Notes: a model not told the origin generated them from the letters alone. A DNA stretch of 64,000 bases from Streptomyces shenzhenensis (GCF_003688995.1 NZ_PENI01000017.1:140955-204954), one strand, 5' to 3'. Positions 9,058-18,200 are shown, counted from the stretch's first letter. A program made the numbers and translations.

Positions 9058-9901
9058 GAGCCGACCGCTGCAGATCGCCTACTCCCCCTGCCCGAACGAC
9101 ACCTTCGTCTTCGACGCCCTCGCCCACGGCCGTGTCCCCGGCGCGCCCGCGCTCGACGTCACCTTCGCGGACATCGACATCACCAACGGCATGGCCGAAC
9201 GCGGCGAGTTCGACGTGCTGAAGGTGTCGTACGCGGTGCTGCCGTACGTCCTCGACGCGTACGCGCTGCTGCCCTGCGGCGGCGCGCTGGGCCGGGGCTG
9301 CGGGCCGCTCGTGCTCACCCGGGAGGCGGACACGGACCTCACCGGCCGAACGGTGGCCGTGCCGAGCGAGCGGTCGACCGCCTATCTGCTGTTCCGGCTG
9401 TGGGCCGCGGACACCCTGCCGGGGGGCGTCGGGGAGATCGTCGTCATGCCGTTCCACGAGATCATGCCGGCCGTGCGGGACGGGAAGATCGACGCGGGGC
9501 TGGTGATCCACGAGGCGCGGTTCACCTATCAGAACTACGGGCTGCACAGACTCGCGGACATGGGCGAGCACTGGGAGGCCACGACCGGGCTGCCGATCCC
9601 GCTGGGCGCGATCGTCGCCAAGCGGTCGCTGGGCGCGGACACGCTGCGGCTGCTCGCCGAGTCGATCCATACGTCCGTGCACGCCGCCTGGGACGACCCT
9701 GAGGCCTCCCGGCCGTACGTCATGGAGCACGCCCAGGAGATGGACCCGGCCGTCGCCGACCAGCACATCGGGCTGTACGTCAACGAGTTCACGTCGAACC
9801 TCGGCGAGGACGGTTACGCGGCGGTCCGCGGCCTGCTCACCCGTGCGGCGGCCGAAGGGCTCGTCCCGCCCCTCGGCCCGACCGCGCTCGACTTCCCCTG
9901 A
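9047..9901 (+). CDS. mqnD: 1,4-dihydroxy-6-naphthoate synthase
   Basis: This 284-residue enzyme converts cyclic dehypoxanthine futalosine to 1,4-dihydroxy-6-naphthoate in the futalosine menaquinone route. It has the periplasmic-binding-protein-like fold of MqnA/MqnD. The N-terminal signature IAYSPCPNDTFVF is diagnostic, followed by GEFDVLKVSY and GLVIHEARFTY, which match the MqnD active-site region. The start overlaps the end of mqnB. The gene is convergent with the cold-shock gene, with only about 23 bases between their stops. Confidence 0.95.
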   Translation: MSPESRPLQIAYSPCPNDTFVFDALAHGRVPGAPALDVTFADIDITNGMAERGEFDVLKVSYAVLPYVLDAYALLPCGGALGRGCGPLVLTREADTDLTGRTVAVPSERSTAYLLFRLWAADTLPGGVGEIVVMPFHEIMPAVRDGKIDAGLVIHEARFTYQNYGLHRLADMGEHWEATTGLPIPLGAIVAKRSLGADTLRLLAESIHTSVHAAWDDPEASRPYVMEHAQEMDPAVADQHIGLYVNEFTSNLGEDGYAAVRGLLTRAAAEGLVPPLGPTALDFP

Positions 9902-9924
9902 CCGGGCGCGTCCCGGCGGGTGGG

Positions 9925-10308
9925 CTACACGTCCAGTTGGTCGGCGACCGCGCGCAGCAGACCGGCGATCTTCTTGCCGGAGGCCTTGTCGGGGTAACGG
10001 CCCTTCTCCAGCATCGGTGTGATGTTCTCGAGAAGGGTCGTCAGGTCCTGCACGATGGAGGCCAGCTCGTCCGGCTTCTTGCGCTGGGCCGCGGCGACCG
10101 ACGGGGTCGGGTCGAGGATGACCACCGACAGGGCCTGGTCGCCCCGTTGACCGGCGACCACGCCGAACTCCACGCGCTGTCCCGGCTTGAGCGCATCGAC
10201 TCCGGCGGGGAGAACCGAGGAGTGGACGAAGACGTCACCGCCGTCGTCACGGGAGAGAAAGCCGAAGCCCTTCTCACTGTTGAACCACTTGACTTTGCCG
10301 GTAGGCAC
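9925..10308 (-). CDS. cold-shock domain protein with C-terminal extension
   Basis: This is a 127-residue nucleic-acid-binding protein. Residues 1-65 form a cold-shock domain with RNP1 (KGFGFLS) and RNP2 (VFVHSS), preceded by TGKVKWFN. A tail of about 60 residues (DELASIVQDLTTLLENITPML and onward) is predicted helical and is absent from ordinary 67-residue Csp proteins. This long type is common in Streptomyces. The GTG start at 10308 is followed directly by PTGKVKWF, so an upstream in-frame start is unnecessary. It probably acts as an RNA chaperone, and the tail's role is unknown. Confidence 0.9.
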   Translation of the reverse strand: MPTGKVKWFNSEKGFGFLSRDDGGDVFVHSSVLPAGVDALKPGQRVEFGVVAGQRGDQALSVVILDPTPSVAAAQRKKPDELASIVQDLTTLLENITPMLEKGRYPDKASGKKIAGLLRAVADQLDV

Positions 10309-10474
10309 GTCTGTCCTCGTCCTCGTACTCGTCGGAAAACTGCTTCTGAAAACGGCTCTTGATAGCACTCGGGCGGGTCTGTCCGTGACCCGCCGGTACC
10401 AAGGCTAATGGTCTTGGGGCGGGTGACAAGACGTTGCCCGGTTGTTCCTTCGCGCAGGGAACTACCCTGGTCCG

Positions 10475-10726
10475 GTGCGTGACAAAACCCAAGCGAATTC
10501 CGCCGCGCCCGGTGACGGACTCATCCGTGCCGGTGCCGTGGTCTTCTTCCTCGGTGCCGTGGCCACTCTCGTCACCGTGGCCCCGCTGTTCCTGGGCGCG
10601 AAGCCTTTTCCGACCTACATGTTCGGTCTGAGCATGCTCATGGGGGTCGGATTCCTCGTGGCCGGCGCGGGGGTCCTGCGATCGGCCGCGGCCGGCCGGC
10701 GTCAGGCGCGGGGCGCCTCGCGGTAG
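10475..10726 (+). CDS. small integral membrane protein
   Basis: This is an 83-residue protein with two predicted membrane segments (about 19-40 and 46-67) joined by a short loop containing KPFPTYM, and a basic Arg-rich C-terminus predicted to be cytoplasmic. The GTG start at 10475 gives a short hydrophilic N-terminus. Starts further upstream would add a stretch overlapping the divergent cold-shock promoter. The 3' end overlaps the convergent HAD gene by 25 bases. No family function is known. Confidence 0.75.
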   Translation: MRDKTQANSAAPGDGLIRAGAVVFFLGAVATLVTVAPLFLGAKPFPTYMFGLSMLMGVGFLVAGAGVLRSAAAGRRQARGASR

Positions 10727-11337
10727 CCGGCCAGCCAGCGCGGGAAGGCGGACAGGTCGTCGAGGACGACGTCCGCGCCCGCGGTGTGCAGTTCCGCCGG
10801 GGCGCACGGGCCGGTGGCCACGGCCACGGAGAGGGCGCCGGCGGTGCGGGCGCCGCGTACGTCTCCGACGTGGTCGCCGACGTAGACGCTCGCGCTGTGT
10901 TCGCGCAGCGCCTCCGCCTTGCGCTCCGCCCACAGGTCGCCGACGACCGCGTCGGGCTCTATGCCGAGGTGGCTGAGGTGCAGCTTCGCGTTCGGCTCGT
11001 ACTTCGCGGTGACCACGATCGCCCGGCCGCCTGACTCACGCACCGCCGCGATGGCCTCGCGGGCGCCGGGCATCGCGGGGGTCGCCGCGATGGCGATCGC
11101 CGGGTACATCTCGCGGTACAGGTCGGCCATCGGGGCGACCTGCTCGGCCGGGAACCAGTTGACCAGCTCGTCGGCGAGCGGCGGCCCGAGCCGGGTGATG
11201 GCCAGATCGGCGTCGATGTAGGTCCCCGTCCGCTCCGCCAGCGCCGTGTAGCAGGCGTGGATGCCGGGCCGGGAGTCGATCAGGGTCATGTCGAGGTCGA
11301 ACCCGACGGTCAGCGCACGAGAACTCATATCCGCCAT
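10702..11337 (-). CDS. HAD family hydrolase
   Basis: This is a 211-residue haloacid-dehalogenase-superfamily phosphatase. Motif I is GFDLDMTLID near residues 12-21, with the nucleophile Asp and acid/base Asp two positions later. Motif II is the VVTAKY region, and motif III/IV is VYVGDHVGDVRGA, with Asp pairs for Mg. A helical cap lies between motifs I and II as in phosphoglycolate-phosphatase-like subfamily I members. The ATG at 11337 lies after a G-rich ribosome site. Substrate specificity cannot be inferred. Confidence 0.88.
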   Translation of the reverse strand: MADMSSRALTVGFDLDMTLIDSRPGIHACYTALAERTGTYIDADLAITRLGPPLADELVNWFPAEQVAPMADLYREMYPAIAIAATPAMPGAREAIAAVRESGGRAIVVTAKYEPNAKLHLSHLGIEPDAVVGDLWAERKAEALREHSASVYVGDHVGDVRGARTAGALSVAVATGPCAPAELHTAGADVVLDDLSAFPRWLAGYREAPRA

Positions 11338-11389
11338 TGTGCCCACGCCCCCCTCCGGGGCCTCAGCAGGGTCCAACCGCCCCACCCGG

Positions 11390-11984
11390 GCGCACGGCAG
11401 CACAAGACGACGCCTTCCACCCGGGGCCCCACGGGATCCGCAGCGCATGACAAAGGGCAACACCTGTCCTCACACCGGAACCACGACCTCCCTCTCGCCG
11501 GCTCGGCAGCGGGCGGGGCGGGCCACCACGACCGACGTACCCGAGCGAAACGGGTCACGCCGGCGCTGCCGATGCAACCAGCTGCGCGGGCCGCCGCGCC
11601 CGGCACGCCGCCAGGGCATACGGCGGGACAAGGCATCGCCGTCCACCCGGGGTCCCACGGGATCCAGCGGCGGACGGCCCAGGCCGAGACCCGCCCCCGC
11701 TCCGGGGCAACCGGGCCGCCCCGCGCGGGCACTCCTCCAGGGCACGCGGCAAGAGAGGGCGCCGCTTTCCACCCGGGCCCCACGACGGGCCAGACAGCCC
11801 AAGAACCGCCCCCACACCGACGTACCCAAGCGGAGCGGGTCGCGCCGGGGCGCATGGCGAAGGTCGACGCCCGTCCTCGCGCCGAAACCGCGCCCCCTCA
11901 CCGACGGGCCGCCGTGGTCTGCGCTCCGCCTGGGTGCGCGGCGGGACAAGGCGACGTCGGTCACTCGGAACCCAGTAGGCGCGG
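11390..11984. repeat. degenerate direct repeats, non-coding
   Basis: The roughly 600-base gap between the HAD gene and the next leftward gene holds imperfect repeats. A CCACCCGGGG-YCCCACGGGATCC core occurs at 11417-11439 and 11643-11665, with a third decayed copy near 11769. A block beginning ACCGACGTACCC occurs near 11531 and again near 11817. Read on the minus strand, the units would encode repeating Arg-rich peptides, but these look like translation artefacts. No gene is called here. Confidence 0.6.
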
Positions 11985-13046
11985 TTAGTGGTGGCGTTGG
12001 GAGCGCCAGAGGATGTACGCGGCTGAGGTCAGGGCCGCGGCTCGGACCGCCCAGGGCCAGGTTTCGGTCAGGGCGTCGCTCATGTGGCCCTGGGCGATGG
12101 GGTCGCCCCAGCGGCCCTCGCTCCGGCCCCACAGCCAGACCAGGCCGCCCGTGAGCGCCAGTCCGGGCAGGCCCATGACGGCCCACTTGCTCTCCGCCGC
12201 GGTGAGGCGACGGGAGCCGTAGGCGATGAGCCAGCCGACGATCAGTGCGAACCAGTTGCCGAGCACCGCCCCGGCGACCAGGGCCGCGGCGGCGAGCAGG
12301 AGCAGCGGGTTGGTCCAGCCCGCGGCGGGGCGGGGCAGCGGCAGCCGGCGGCGCGGGGGCGGATCGGCGGGCCCGAGGGGCGGTCCGGGTTCCGCCTCGC
12401 CCTTGGCGGGCTCCCCCTTGGCCGGCTCCCCCTTCGCGGCCGTTTTCTCCTCGGCCTCGGATTCCTTCGGTGGTGGCTTGAGGAGTTCGGGGATCTCCAC
12501 GCCCCCGACGAACCCCGGCACGCTGTCCCCGACCCCGAACGGGCTGTCGTCCACCCGCCACCAGTCGGGCTGCAGAGCGCTGTCGCCGAGTTCGTCCTCC
12601 CCGGCGAGGTGGGGCGGCGACGGTGCGTCGGACCGCGCGGGCGCCTCCGGCTCGGCCGGCCGCGGGCGGGGCACGCCCCGGCGGAGCCCCGGGCCCTTCT
12701 GCCCCAGCAGCCCGTTGGGCCCCAGCAACCGCTTGGGACCCAGCAGTCCCTTCGGCTCGGGCTCGCGCGGTGCGGGCTGCGCGGGCACGGCGGCGGGCGG
12801 CGGCTGCGGCCCCCCGCTCCCCCCGCCCGCCGCCGTGACGACCTCGTCCGGTGTGCCCAGCCCGTCGAGGATGCGGCGTACGGCGGCGGGACTGTCCACG
12901 GCGGCCCTGGCCCGGTGCCGGTCGATCTCGTTGCGCAGCCCGGACACCAGGCGCATGCGGTCGGCCGACGGCAACTGGCGCTGCTGCGCGATGTCGCCGA
13001 CGCGGCTCAGATACTCGTAGACGACCTGGTCGCTCTCGATACCCAC
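11985..13046 (-). CDS. membrane protein with proline-rich cytoplasmic region
   Basis: This is a 353-residue protein of unknown function. The N-terminal 65 residues are helical and resemble a short regulatory module with RMRLVSGLRNEIDRHR. A long low-complexity region follows, with repeats of the type LLGPK/LLGPN/LLGQK and AKGEP. The C-terminal third has about four hydrophobic segments (starting at PLLLLAAAALVAG) and ends in WRSQRHH. The GTG start at 13046 is preceded by GGAGGGGAC. It is divergent from the helicase-associated gene at 13258. The layout suggests an anchored signalling or assembly protein, but this is only inference. Confidence 0.8.
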   Translation of the reverse strand: MGIESDQVVYEYLSRVGDIAQQRQLPSADRMRLVSGLRNEIDRHRARAAVDSPAAVRRILDGLGTPDEVVTAAGGGSGGPQPPPAAVPAQPAPREPEPKGLLGPKRLLGPNGLLGQKGPGLRRGVPRPRPAEPEAPARSDAPSPPHLAGEDELGDSALQPDWWRVDDSPFGVGDSVPGFVGGVEIPELLKPPPKESEAEEKTAAKGEPAKGEPAKGEAEPGPPLGPADPPPRRRLPLPRPAAGWTNPLLLLAAAALVAGAVLGNWFALIVGWLIAYGSRRLTAAESKWAVMGLPGLALTGGLVWLWGRSEGRWGDPIAQGHMSDALTETWPWAVRAAALTSAAYILWRSQRHH

Positions 13047-13257
13047 GAAGTCCCCTCCGGGGCCGGTGCGTTCGATACCCCGTCGGGACGACGGTAGCGC
13101 AGGCCACGGCTCGGTCCTGCTCGCACTGCCTGACCATCGCCGAGGTATGCGCAGCGTTCCGTTCTCCCGGCGGTCGCCGCTCCCCCGGCACGGAGGAGCC
13201 CCGGACCGGGGGGCACTTCCTCCCGGTGCCGACCCCGCACCCGCTACCGTGGGTCGG

Positions 13258-15897
13258 ATGAGCAACCCGGCACCACCGCCGCGTTCCCTCGCGGAGGCGC
13301 TCCGCGCCAGGGACGACGCCTCCCTGGCCGTGCTGCTGCGCAGCCGACCCGACCTCATCACCCCGGTGCCCACCGACCTCACCCAGCTCGCCACCCGTGC
13401 GGGCACCCGGGCCTCGGTGCTGCGCGCCCTGGAGCGCCTCGACCTCTTCGCCCTGCAGACGGCCCAGGCCCTGGCCGTGGCCGCGGACCCGGCGTCCTAC
13501 GACGAGTTGCGCGGCCTGCTGGCGGGCGACGCCGGCGACCGGGCCGTCGTGGCCGCGCTGCCGGACGCCCTCGCCACCCTGCGCGAGCAGGCCCTGGTGT
13601 GGGGCGGCGACGACCGGCTGCGGCTGGTCCGCACGGCCCGCGAGGTGCTCGCCCCGACGCCGCAGCATCCGTCTCCGACCGGCCTCGGCCCGACCGTGCA
13701 GGAGACCACCGCGGGCATGTCGCCGGGCCGGATCCAGGAGATCGTCACGGCCGCGGGCCTGCCCTCGACCCATGACCCGGTCTCCGCCGCGGCGGCGCTC
13801 TCCGCCCTGTTCACCGACCGCGGGCGGATGGCCGCGCTGCTCGCCGGGGCCCCGGCGGAGTCCCGTGAGGTGCTGACCCGGCTCGTCTGGGGGCCGCCGT
13901 ACGGCCAGGTCACCCCGGAGCCGGCCGCCCATCTGCGCTGGCTGCTCGACCGCGGTCTGCTGCTGCCGACGGCGCCCGGCACGGTCGTGCTCCCGCGCGA
14001 GGTCGCCCTGCATCTGCGCGAGGGCCGCGCCCACCGTGCGCCCGAGGCGGTGCCGCCGCCGGTCGGGACGGCGGCGACGCATCCCGCGCAGATCGTGGAC
14101 GCGACGGCGGCCGGGCAGGCGTACACCGCGCTGGCGGCCGTGGAGGAGCTGCTGAAGGAATGGGACGAGGGCGGTCCGACGGTGCTGCGGGCCGGCGGGC
14201 TCAGCGTCCGGGACCTGAAGCGGACGGCGGTCGCCCTCGACGTGTCCGAACCGGTCGCCGCGTTCTGGGTCGAACTGGCCTACGCGGCGGGCCTGCTGGC
14301 CTCCGACGGTGAGGCGGACGAGCGGTACGCGGCGACCCCGGCGTACGACACGTGGCTGGAGCTGCCTCCGGCCGAGCGGTGGGCGCGGCTCGCGGAGGCG
14401 TGGCTGACGGCGACCCGGACGGCGGGGCTCGTCGGCGGGCGGGACACCAAGGACCGTACGTTGGCGGCGCTGGGGCCGGGACTCGACCGCTCCGTGGCGC
14501 CCGAGGTGCGGCACCGGGTGCTGGGGCTGCTGGCCGCGCTGCCGGAGGGCGCCGCGCCCGACCTCGGTTCCCTGCTGGCCCGGCTGCGCTGGGAGCGTCC
14601 GCTGCGCGGCCCGGTGGCCACCCCGGTGGCCACCCCGGTGGCCACCCCGGTGGGCGGCCCGGCGCGCGAGGGCGGCCGGCCGCGGGGCGGCGACGAGGAC
14701 CTGCGCTCCCGGATCGCGCGCTGGACGCCGACGGAGGCGGAGCTGCTGGGCATCACCGGCCGCGGCGCCCTGTCGGCCCACGGCCGCGCGCTGCTCGGCG
14801 CCTCCGCCCCCGCGGCCTCCGCCGCGTCCGCGCCCGCGCCGGGCGGCGGTCGCCGGACCGGCGGCGGCCCGGCCGACGGGCCGGGGGACAAGCTGCCCGC
14901 GCACCACCGCCGGCGTCCGCCCGCGCCCCGTGCGCCCCTCTCGCCGGGCGAGCTGGTGGCGGCCTCCGCCGCCGCTGCCGGGCTGCTCGCGCCGCTGCTG
15001 CCCGAGCCGCTGGACCACGTCCTGCTCCAGGCGGACCTGACGGCGGTGGCACCGGGGCCGCTGGAGCGGTCGCTGGCCGAGACGCTGGGCGTGCTCGCGG
15101 ACGTCGAGTCGAAGGGCGGCGCGACGGTCTACCGCTTCACGCCCGCCTCCGTGCGGCGCGCCCTTGACGCCGGCCGGACCGCCGCCGACCTGCACGCCTT
15201 CCTCACCGCGCACTCCCGCACCCCGGTCCCGCAACCGTTGGCGTACCTGATCGACGACGTGGCCCGCAAGCACGGCCGGCTGCGGGTGGGCGCGGCGTCC
15301 GCGTACGTGCGCTGCGACGACGACACGCTGCTGAACGAGATCCTCGCCGACCGGCGGTCGGCCGCCCTGCGGCTGCGCCGGCTGGCGCCGACCGTGCTCG
15401 CGGCGCAGGCCGACCCGGCGGCGCTCCTGGAGGGCCTGCGCGCGATGGGCTACGCGCCCGCCGCCGAGTCCGCCGAGGGTGATGTGCTGATCGCCCGCGC
15501 CCACGCCCACCGCACCCCGCCCCGCGCGGCCCCCGAGCCGGTCCCGGACGGCCCGCCCGCCCCCGACGCGACCCTGCTGTCCGCGGCGATCCGTGCGATC
15601 CGCGCCGGTGACCTGGCCGCCACGACCCCGCGCAAGCCCGCGGGCGTCCCCGCCCCGGCCGGCGACCTGCCGCGCACCAGTTCCGCCGAGACCCTGGCCA
15701 CCATGCAGGCCGCCGTCCTGACGGGCGAGACCCTGTGGATCGGGTATGTGAACCCCGAGGGCGCCGCCAGCCAGCGCGTCATCGCGCCCATCCGGGTCGA
15801 GGGCGGCTTCGTGACGGCGTACGACCACACGGCGGACGAGGTGCGGACCTATCCGCTGCACCGGGTCACGGGGGTCGCGGAGCTGGCGGACGACTGA
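13258..15897 (+). CDS. helicase-associated domain protein (XPB partner type)
   Basis: This 879-residue cytoplasmic protein matches the actinobacterial family annotated as helicase C-terminal or XPB-associated. The N-terminal half is rich in winged-helix-like segments (for example RASVLRALERLDLFALQTAQAL). The C-terminal end (LWIGYVNPEGAASQRVIAPIRVEGGFVTAYDH) is a WYL-like beta-domain typical of these proteins. In related genomes it normally lies close to the XPB helicase gene. Here the two are separated by about 8 kb of accessory DNA. An in-frame 12-bp tandem repeat near 14612-14655 adds a Pro-Val-Ala-Thr tract. A role with XPB in DNA repair is inferred from context. Confidence 0.82.
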   Translation: MSNPAPPPRSLAEALRARDDASLAVLLRSRPDLITPVPTDLTQLATRAGTRASVLRALERLDLFALQTAQALAVAADPASYDELRGLLAGDAGDRAVVAALPDALATLREQALVWGGDDRLRLVRTAREVLAPTPQHPSPTGLGPTVQETTAGMSPGRIQEIVTAAGLPSTHDPVSAAAALSALFTDRGRMAALLAGAPAESREVLTRLVWGPPYGQVTPEPAAHLRWLLDRGLLLPTAPGTVVLPREVALHLREGRAHRAPEAVPPPVGTAATHPAQIVDATAAGQAYTALAAVEELLKEWDEGGPTVLRAGGLSVRDLKRTAVALDVSEPVAAFWVELAYAAGLLASDGEADERYAATPAYDTWLELPPAERWARLAEAWLTATRTAGLVGGRDTKDRTLAALGPGLDRSVAPEVRHRVLGLLAALPEGAAPDLGSLLARLRWERPLRGPVATPVATPVATPVGGPAREGGRPRGGDEDLRSRIARWTPTEAELLGITGRGALSAHGRALLGASAPAASAASAPAPGGGRRTGGGPADGPGDKLPAHHRRRPPAPRAPLSPGELVAASAAAAGLLAPLLPEPLDHVLLQADLTAVAPGPLERSLAETLGVLADVESKGGATVYRFTPASVRRALDAGRTAADLHAFLTAHSRTPVPQPLAYLIDDVARKHGRLRVGAASAYVRCDDDTLLNEILADRRSAALRLRRLAPTVLAAQADPAALLEGLRAMGYAPAAESAEGDVLIARAHAHRTPPRAAPEPVPDGPPAPDATLLSAAIRAIRAGDLAATTPRKPAGVPAPAGDLPRTSSAETLATMQAAVLTGETLWIGYVNPEGAASQRVIAPIRVEGGFVTAYDHTADEVRTYPLHRVTGVAELADD
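14612..14655 (+). repeat. 12-bp tandem repeat inside a coding region
   Basis: The unit GTGGCCACCCCG is repeated three times in tandem, with partial flanks, within the helicase-associated gene. It encodes Val-Ala-Thr-Pro repeats in a linker. Being a multiple of three, copy number could vary between strains without a frameshift. Confidence 0.7.
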
Positions 15898-16217
15898 ACC
15901 GGGACCCGTCGTGATCACCGGGCGGTAGGGCACACTGGACGTTTGGCTCGGCGGAAAGTTCCGTTGCCGCTACCGCACTTCGCCACCGCAGTCATGGACG
16001 AGGCGGAATCCAGTGGTGTGCCGTTTGATCCAAGACCGGAAGGCCCCTGGGCCAGCAGCGCGACGGCGCCCCGAGACTGCAGGCGCCATCGCCGAGGCCG
16101 CCCGGCTGCACGCGGCGCGGACCCCCAAGGTCGCTGTCGAGCGCCACCCTCCGACCGGCAACTTCGCTGCGCCGACGCCCCTAGTGTCAGCCGACGACCA
16201 GCTTGGCTCTGGAACGG
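15898..16217. other. left junction of the accessory island, no gene seen
   Basis: About 320 bases separate the conserved helicase-associated gene from the first island gene. Short reading frames occur on both strands but none resembles a known protein, and no tRNA, attachment site or repeat could be recognised. This is presumably the left junction of the island. Confidence 0.4.
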
Positions 16218-16631
16218 TCAGGAGGACAGAGCCGCGTCGAGGTAGTCCTGCACCGGCTCGAACAGCCCGTACGGCACGAACTGCGGGATCTCGGAATGCG
16301 CGACCCAGGACAGTTCAGCCAGTTCCTCCGTGTCCGCGACATGAGCCGTGCCGCTCAGCACCTCGCAGGCCGTGTACGACATCTGCCGCCCCGTCTTCGG
16401 ATGGACCCGCTCGCCGAGCAGCTTCACGGCGGTCACGGTCAGGCCGGTTTCCTCCTGGGTTTCCCGTACGGCGGCGTCCTCGCGGGATTCACCGGGTTCG
16501 ACTTCCCCGGCGGGGAACTGCCAGGAGAGCTGACCTTCGCTGACGCGGCGGCGCACCATCAGAACGCGGCCCTCGTGAACGACAATGGCGGCGGCGATGC
16601 CCGGCCGCACGTTCCTGTGGTGTTCGGTCAC
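16218..16631 (-). CDS. NUDIX hydrolase
   Basis: This is a 137-residue NUDIX-fold hydrolase acting on a nucleoside-diphosphate-linked compound. The NUDIX box GEVEPGESREDAAVRETQEETG spans residues of the first half and is complete: G-x5-E-x7-RETxEExG. The GTG start at 16631 overlaps the TGA of the upstream NUDIX gene (GTGA), so the pair is translationally coupled. The substrate is unknown. In context it may clean or modify a nucleotide used by the divergent NDK/CYTH/HD genes. Confidence 0.9.
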   Translation of the reverse strand: MTEHHRNVRPGIAAAIVVHEGRVLMVRRRVSEGQLSWQFPAGEVEPGESREDAAVRETQEETGLTVTAVKLLGERVHPKTGRQMSYTACEVLSGTAHVADTEELAELSWVAHSEIPQFVPYGLFEPVQDYLDAALSS

Positions 16632-17287
16632 GTCTGCTCCTCCAGGACGGCCAGGACGGCTGGAAAGATCGTGTGGACGGGAATGAACCGGGACACCGCG
16701 TTCATTGGGACCCACATCACATCGATGTTCTCGGCCGCGTCGCTATTGGTCGCTTCACCGGCGAGGTATTCGCACAGGAAGTACTCGCACAGCACTCCGG
16801 TCAGGGGGTGTAGCCGGTCGCCCAGGCGTTGCCGTACCGCGCAGTGCACACCGGTCTCGGCCAGGGTCTCTCTGATCGTTATGGTCTGCGCTTTGTCCCC
16901 CGGCTTGATGACGCCTGCCGGAAACTGCCACGTGATTCCGGCGGCGTCACCGTCACGCCGACACACGAGCAGGACATCACTGTCACGGACGACCACCGCG
17001 ATGGCAACCCGTAGGACCTGTGGGCCGACGGGGGACGGCTCCGCAGAAATCCGTTCCTTTGCCAGCAACAGGGCGAAGCGCTGTCGTGCCCCCGTCGGGG
17101 CCTGCTCATAGGCCGTGTCCAGGAGTTGCTGTATCTCTCTGCGCGGCACGACCGAGGCGTCCGCATGCCAGGCGGCCACTGTCCGCACGGCAACGCCCAG
17201 GTGAGCGGCGAACTGTTCGTTCCCGAGCCGAAGGGCGGACTGGAGCAGACAGGCGTAACGGCCGCTCCATCGCTCGACCACGTCCAC
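16628..17287 (-). CDS. HTH-NUDIX fusion protein, possible regulator
   Basis: This is a 219-residue, two-domain protein. Residues about 5-60 read as a helix-turn-helix (LRLGNEQFAAHLGVAVRTVAAWH), and residues 80-219 are a NUDIX domain with FPAGVIKPGDKAQTITIRETLAETG. This box deviates from consensus: the E-E pair is L-A-E, so hydrolysis may be lost and the domain may serve as a ligand sensor, as in NrtR-type regulators. The GTG at 17287 is preferred because GAAGGGGG lies 6 bases upstream. Longer starts at 17320 and 17365 are possible. It is divergent from the NDK-like gene and could bind the GTTACCC repeat there. Confidence 0.8.
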   Translation of the reverse strand: MDVVERWSGRYACLLQSALRLGNEQFAAHLGVAVRTVAAWHADASVVPRREIQQLLDTAYEQAPTGARQRFALLLAKERISAEPSPVGPQVLRVAIAVVVRDSDVLLVCRRDGDAAGITWQFPAGVIKPGDKAQTITIRETLAETGVHCAVRQRLGDRLHPLTGVLCEYFLCEYLAGEATNSDAAENIDVMWVPMNAVSRFIPVHTIFPAVLAVLEEQT

Positions 17288-17589
17288 AAGTCCGCCCCCT
17301 TCACCGTCATTCGGATGCATGAACACACCCGCCGAAACTGCATCCTCGCTGCACTGCTGCTTCATGGCCGAGCGACAGAAAACCCGGAAGGATCAAAATC
17401 GTCAGCAACGGCGTACGTCCGACCCATTCAAGATCCAGCCCGGGGCGACGTGTGTCATGCGAAACACCAGGCAAGCCAGGAGAAATTCTAGAGGCATACC
17501 ACCTTCGGATAGTGGGCGTAGGAAAGTTGACCGAATCAGACCTCTCGAGAACCTGACATCACCTTCACGGCGCACTCGGTCACCAGTGT

Positions 17590-17630
17590 GTTACCCGCAC
17601 GTACGTACCACTTGGGTAACGCCGGTAACC
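17590..17630. promoter_or_regulatory. inverted-repeat operator before the NDK-like gene
   Basis: GTTACCC at 17590-17596 and GGGTAAC at 17614-17620 form a perfect 7-bp inverted repeat with a 17-base spacer. A further GGTAACC lies at 17624-17630. It is placed about 60-100 bases upstream of the NDK-like start in the divergent gap, which is otherwise low in GC and has no gene. The adjacent HTH-NUDIX protein is the obvious candidate binder, but this is inferred. Confidence 0.55.
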
Positions 17631-17690
17631 TCTGCGCGAGAAGACTGATGGGTCGTCATGTGTGTTTTATGACAAGGTGAAAGGGAGTCA

Positions 17691-18200
17691 ATGGTCGAGA
17701 ACCAGGCACAGTCCGCGGAGCGCACGCTCGTTCTGCTCAAGCCTGACGCGCTGGCCCGTGGCCTGGCGGGAAGGATCATCACGCGGTTCGAAGACGCCGC
17801 GCTGAAGATCGTCGGCACCAAGATGAAATGGATGGACTCCGAATTCACCCGCCGGCACTACTTCGACCTGGAGGAGCGTCTCGGGTCAGAGGTCTACGAC
17901 GTCACCGCCACGTTCATGCAGCAGGGTCCGGTGATCGCCCTGGTACTGGAGGGCTTCGACGCCATCGCGACCGTTCGCAAGATCGTGGGCAGCACCTACC
18001 CGAACCAGGCTCCGGCCGGCACCGTGCGAGGCGATTTCTCTCACTACAGCGCCGCCGCCAGCAAGGCCTCCGGCAAGGCGGTCGCGAACCTGGTGCACGC
18101 CTCCGGCAATGCGGAGGAGGCCAAACAGGAGGTGGAGCTGTGGTTCGGCAAGGACGAACTGCAGGACTACAAGACGCTCGCCGAGATGTACACGTACTGA
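17691..18200 (+). CDS. nucleoside-diphosphate-kinase-like protein
   Basis: This 169-residue protein is an NDK homologue, longer than the usual 137-150. Near the start is ERTLVLLKPDALARG, holding the ATP-binding Lys of the LLKPD motif. The active-site stretch is NLVHASGN with the catalytic His at 136. In canonical enzymes this reads N-x-x-H-G-S-D-S, so two residues next to the His are changed. AAAGGGAG precedes the ATG. It is the first gene of a rightward run (17.7-22.3 kb). It could phosphorylate a special nucleotide instead of general NDPs. The housekeeping NDK would be elsewhere in the genome. Confidence 0.85.
   Translation: MVENQAQSAERTLVLLKPDALARGLAGRIITRFEDAALKIVGTKMKWMDSEFTRRHYFDLEERLGSEVYDVTATFMQQGPVIALVLEGFDAIATVRKIVGSTYPNQAPAGTVRGDFSHYSAAASKASGKAVANLVHASGNAEEAKQEVELWFGKDELQDYKTLAEMYTY

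Noticed and set aside
11470..15933. 1487-codon minus-strand reading frame opposite the helicase-associated gene
   Set aside because: It is an antisense artefact that crosses two real genes and the degenerate repeats. It lacks any domain.
15943..16245. Short reading frame at the left edge of the island
   Set aside because: It has no protein-like composition, no ribosome site and no recognisable family.
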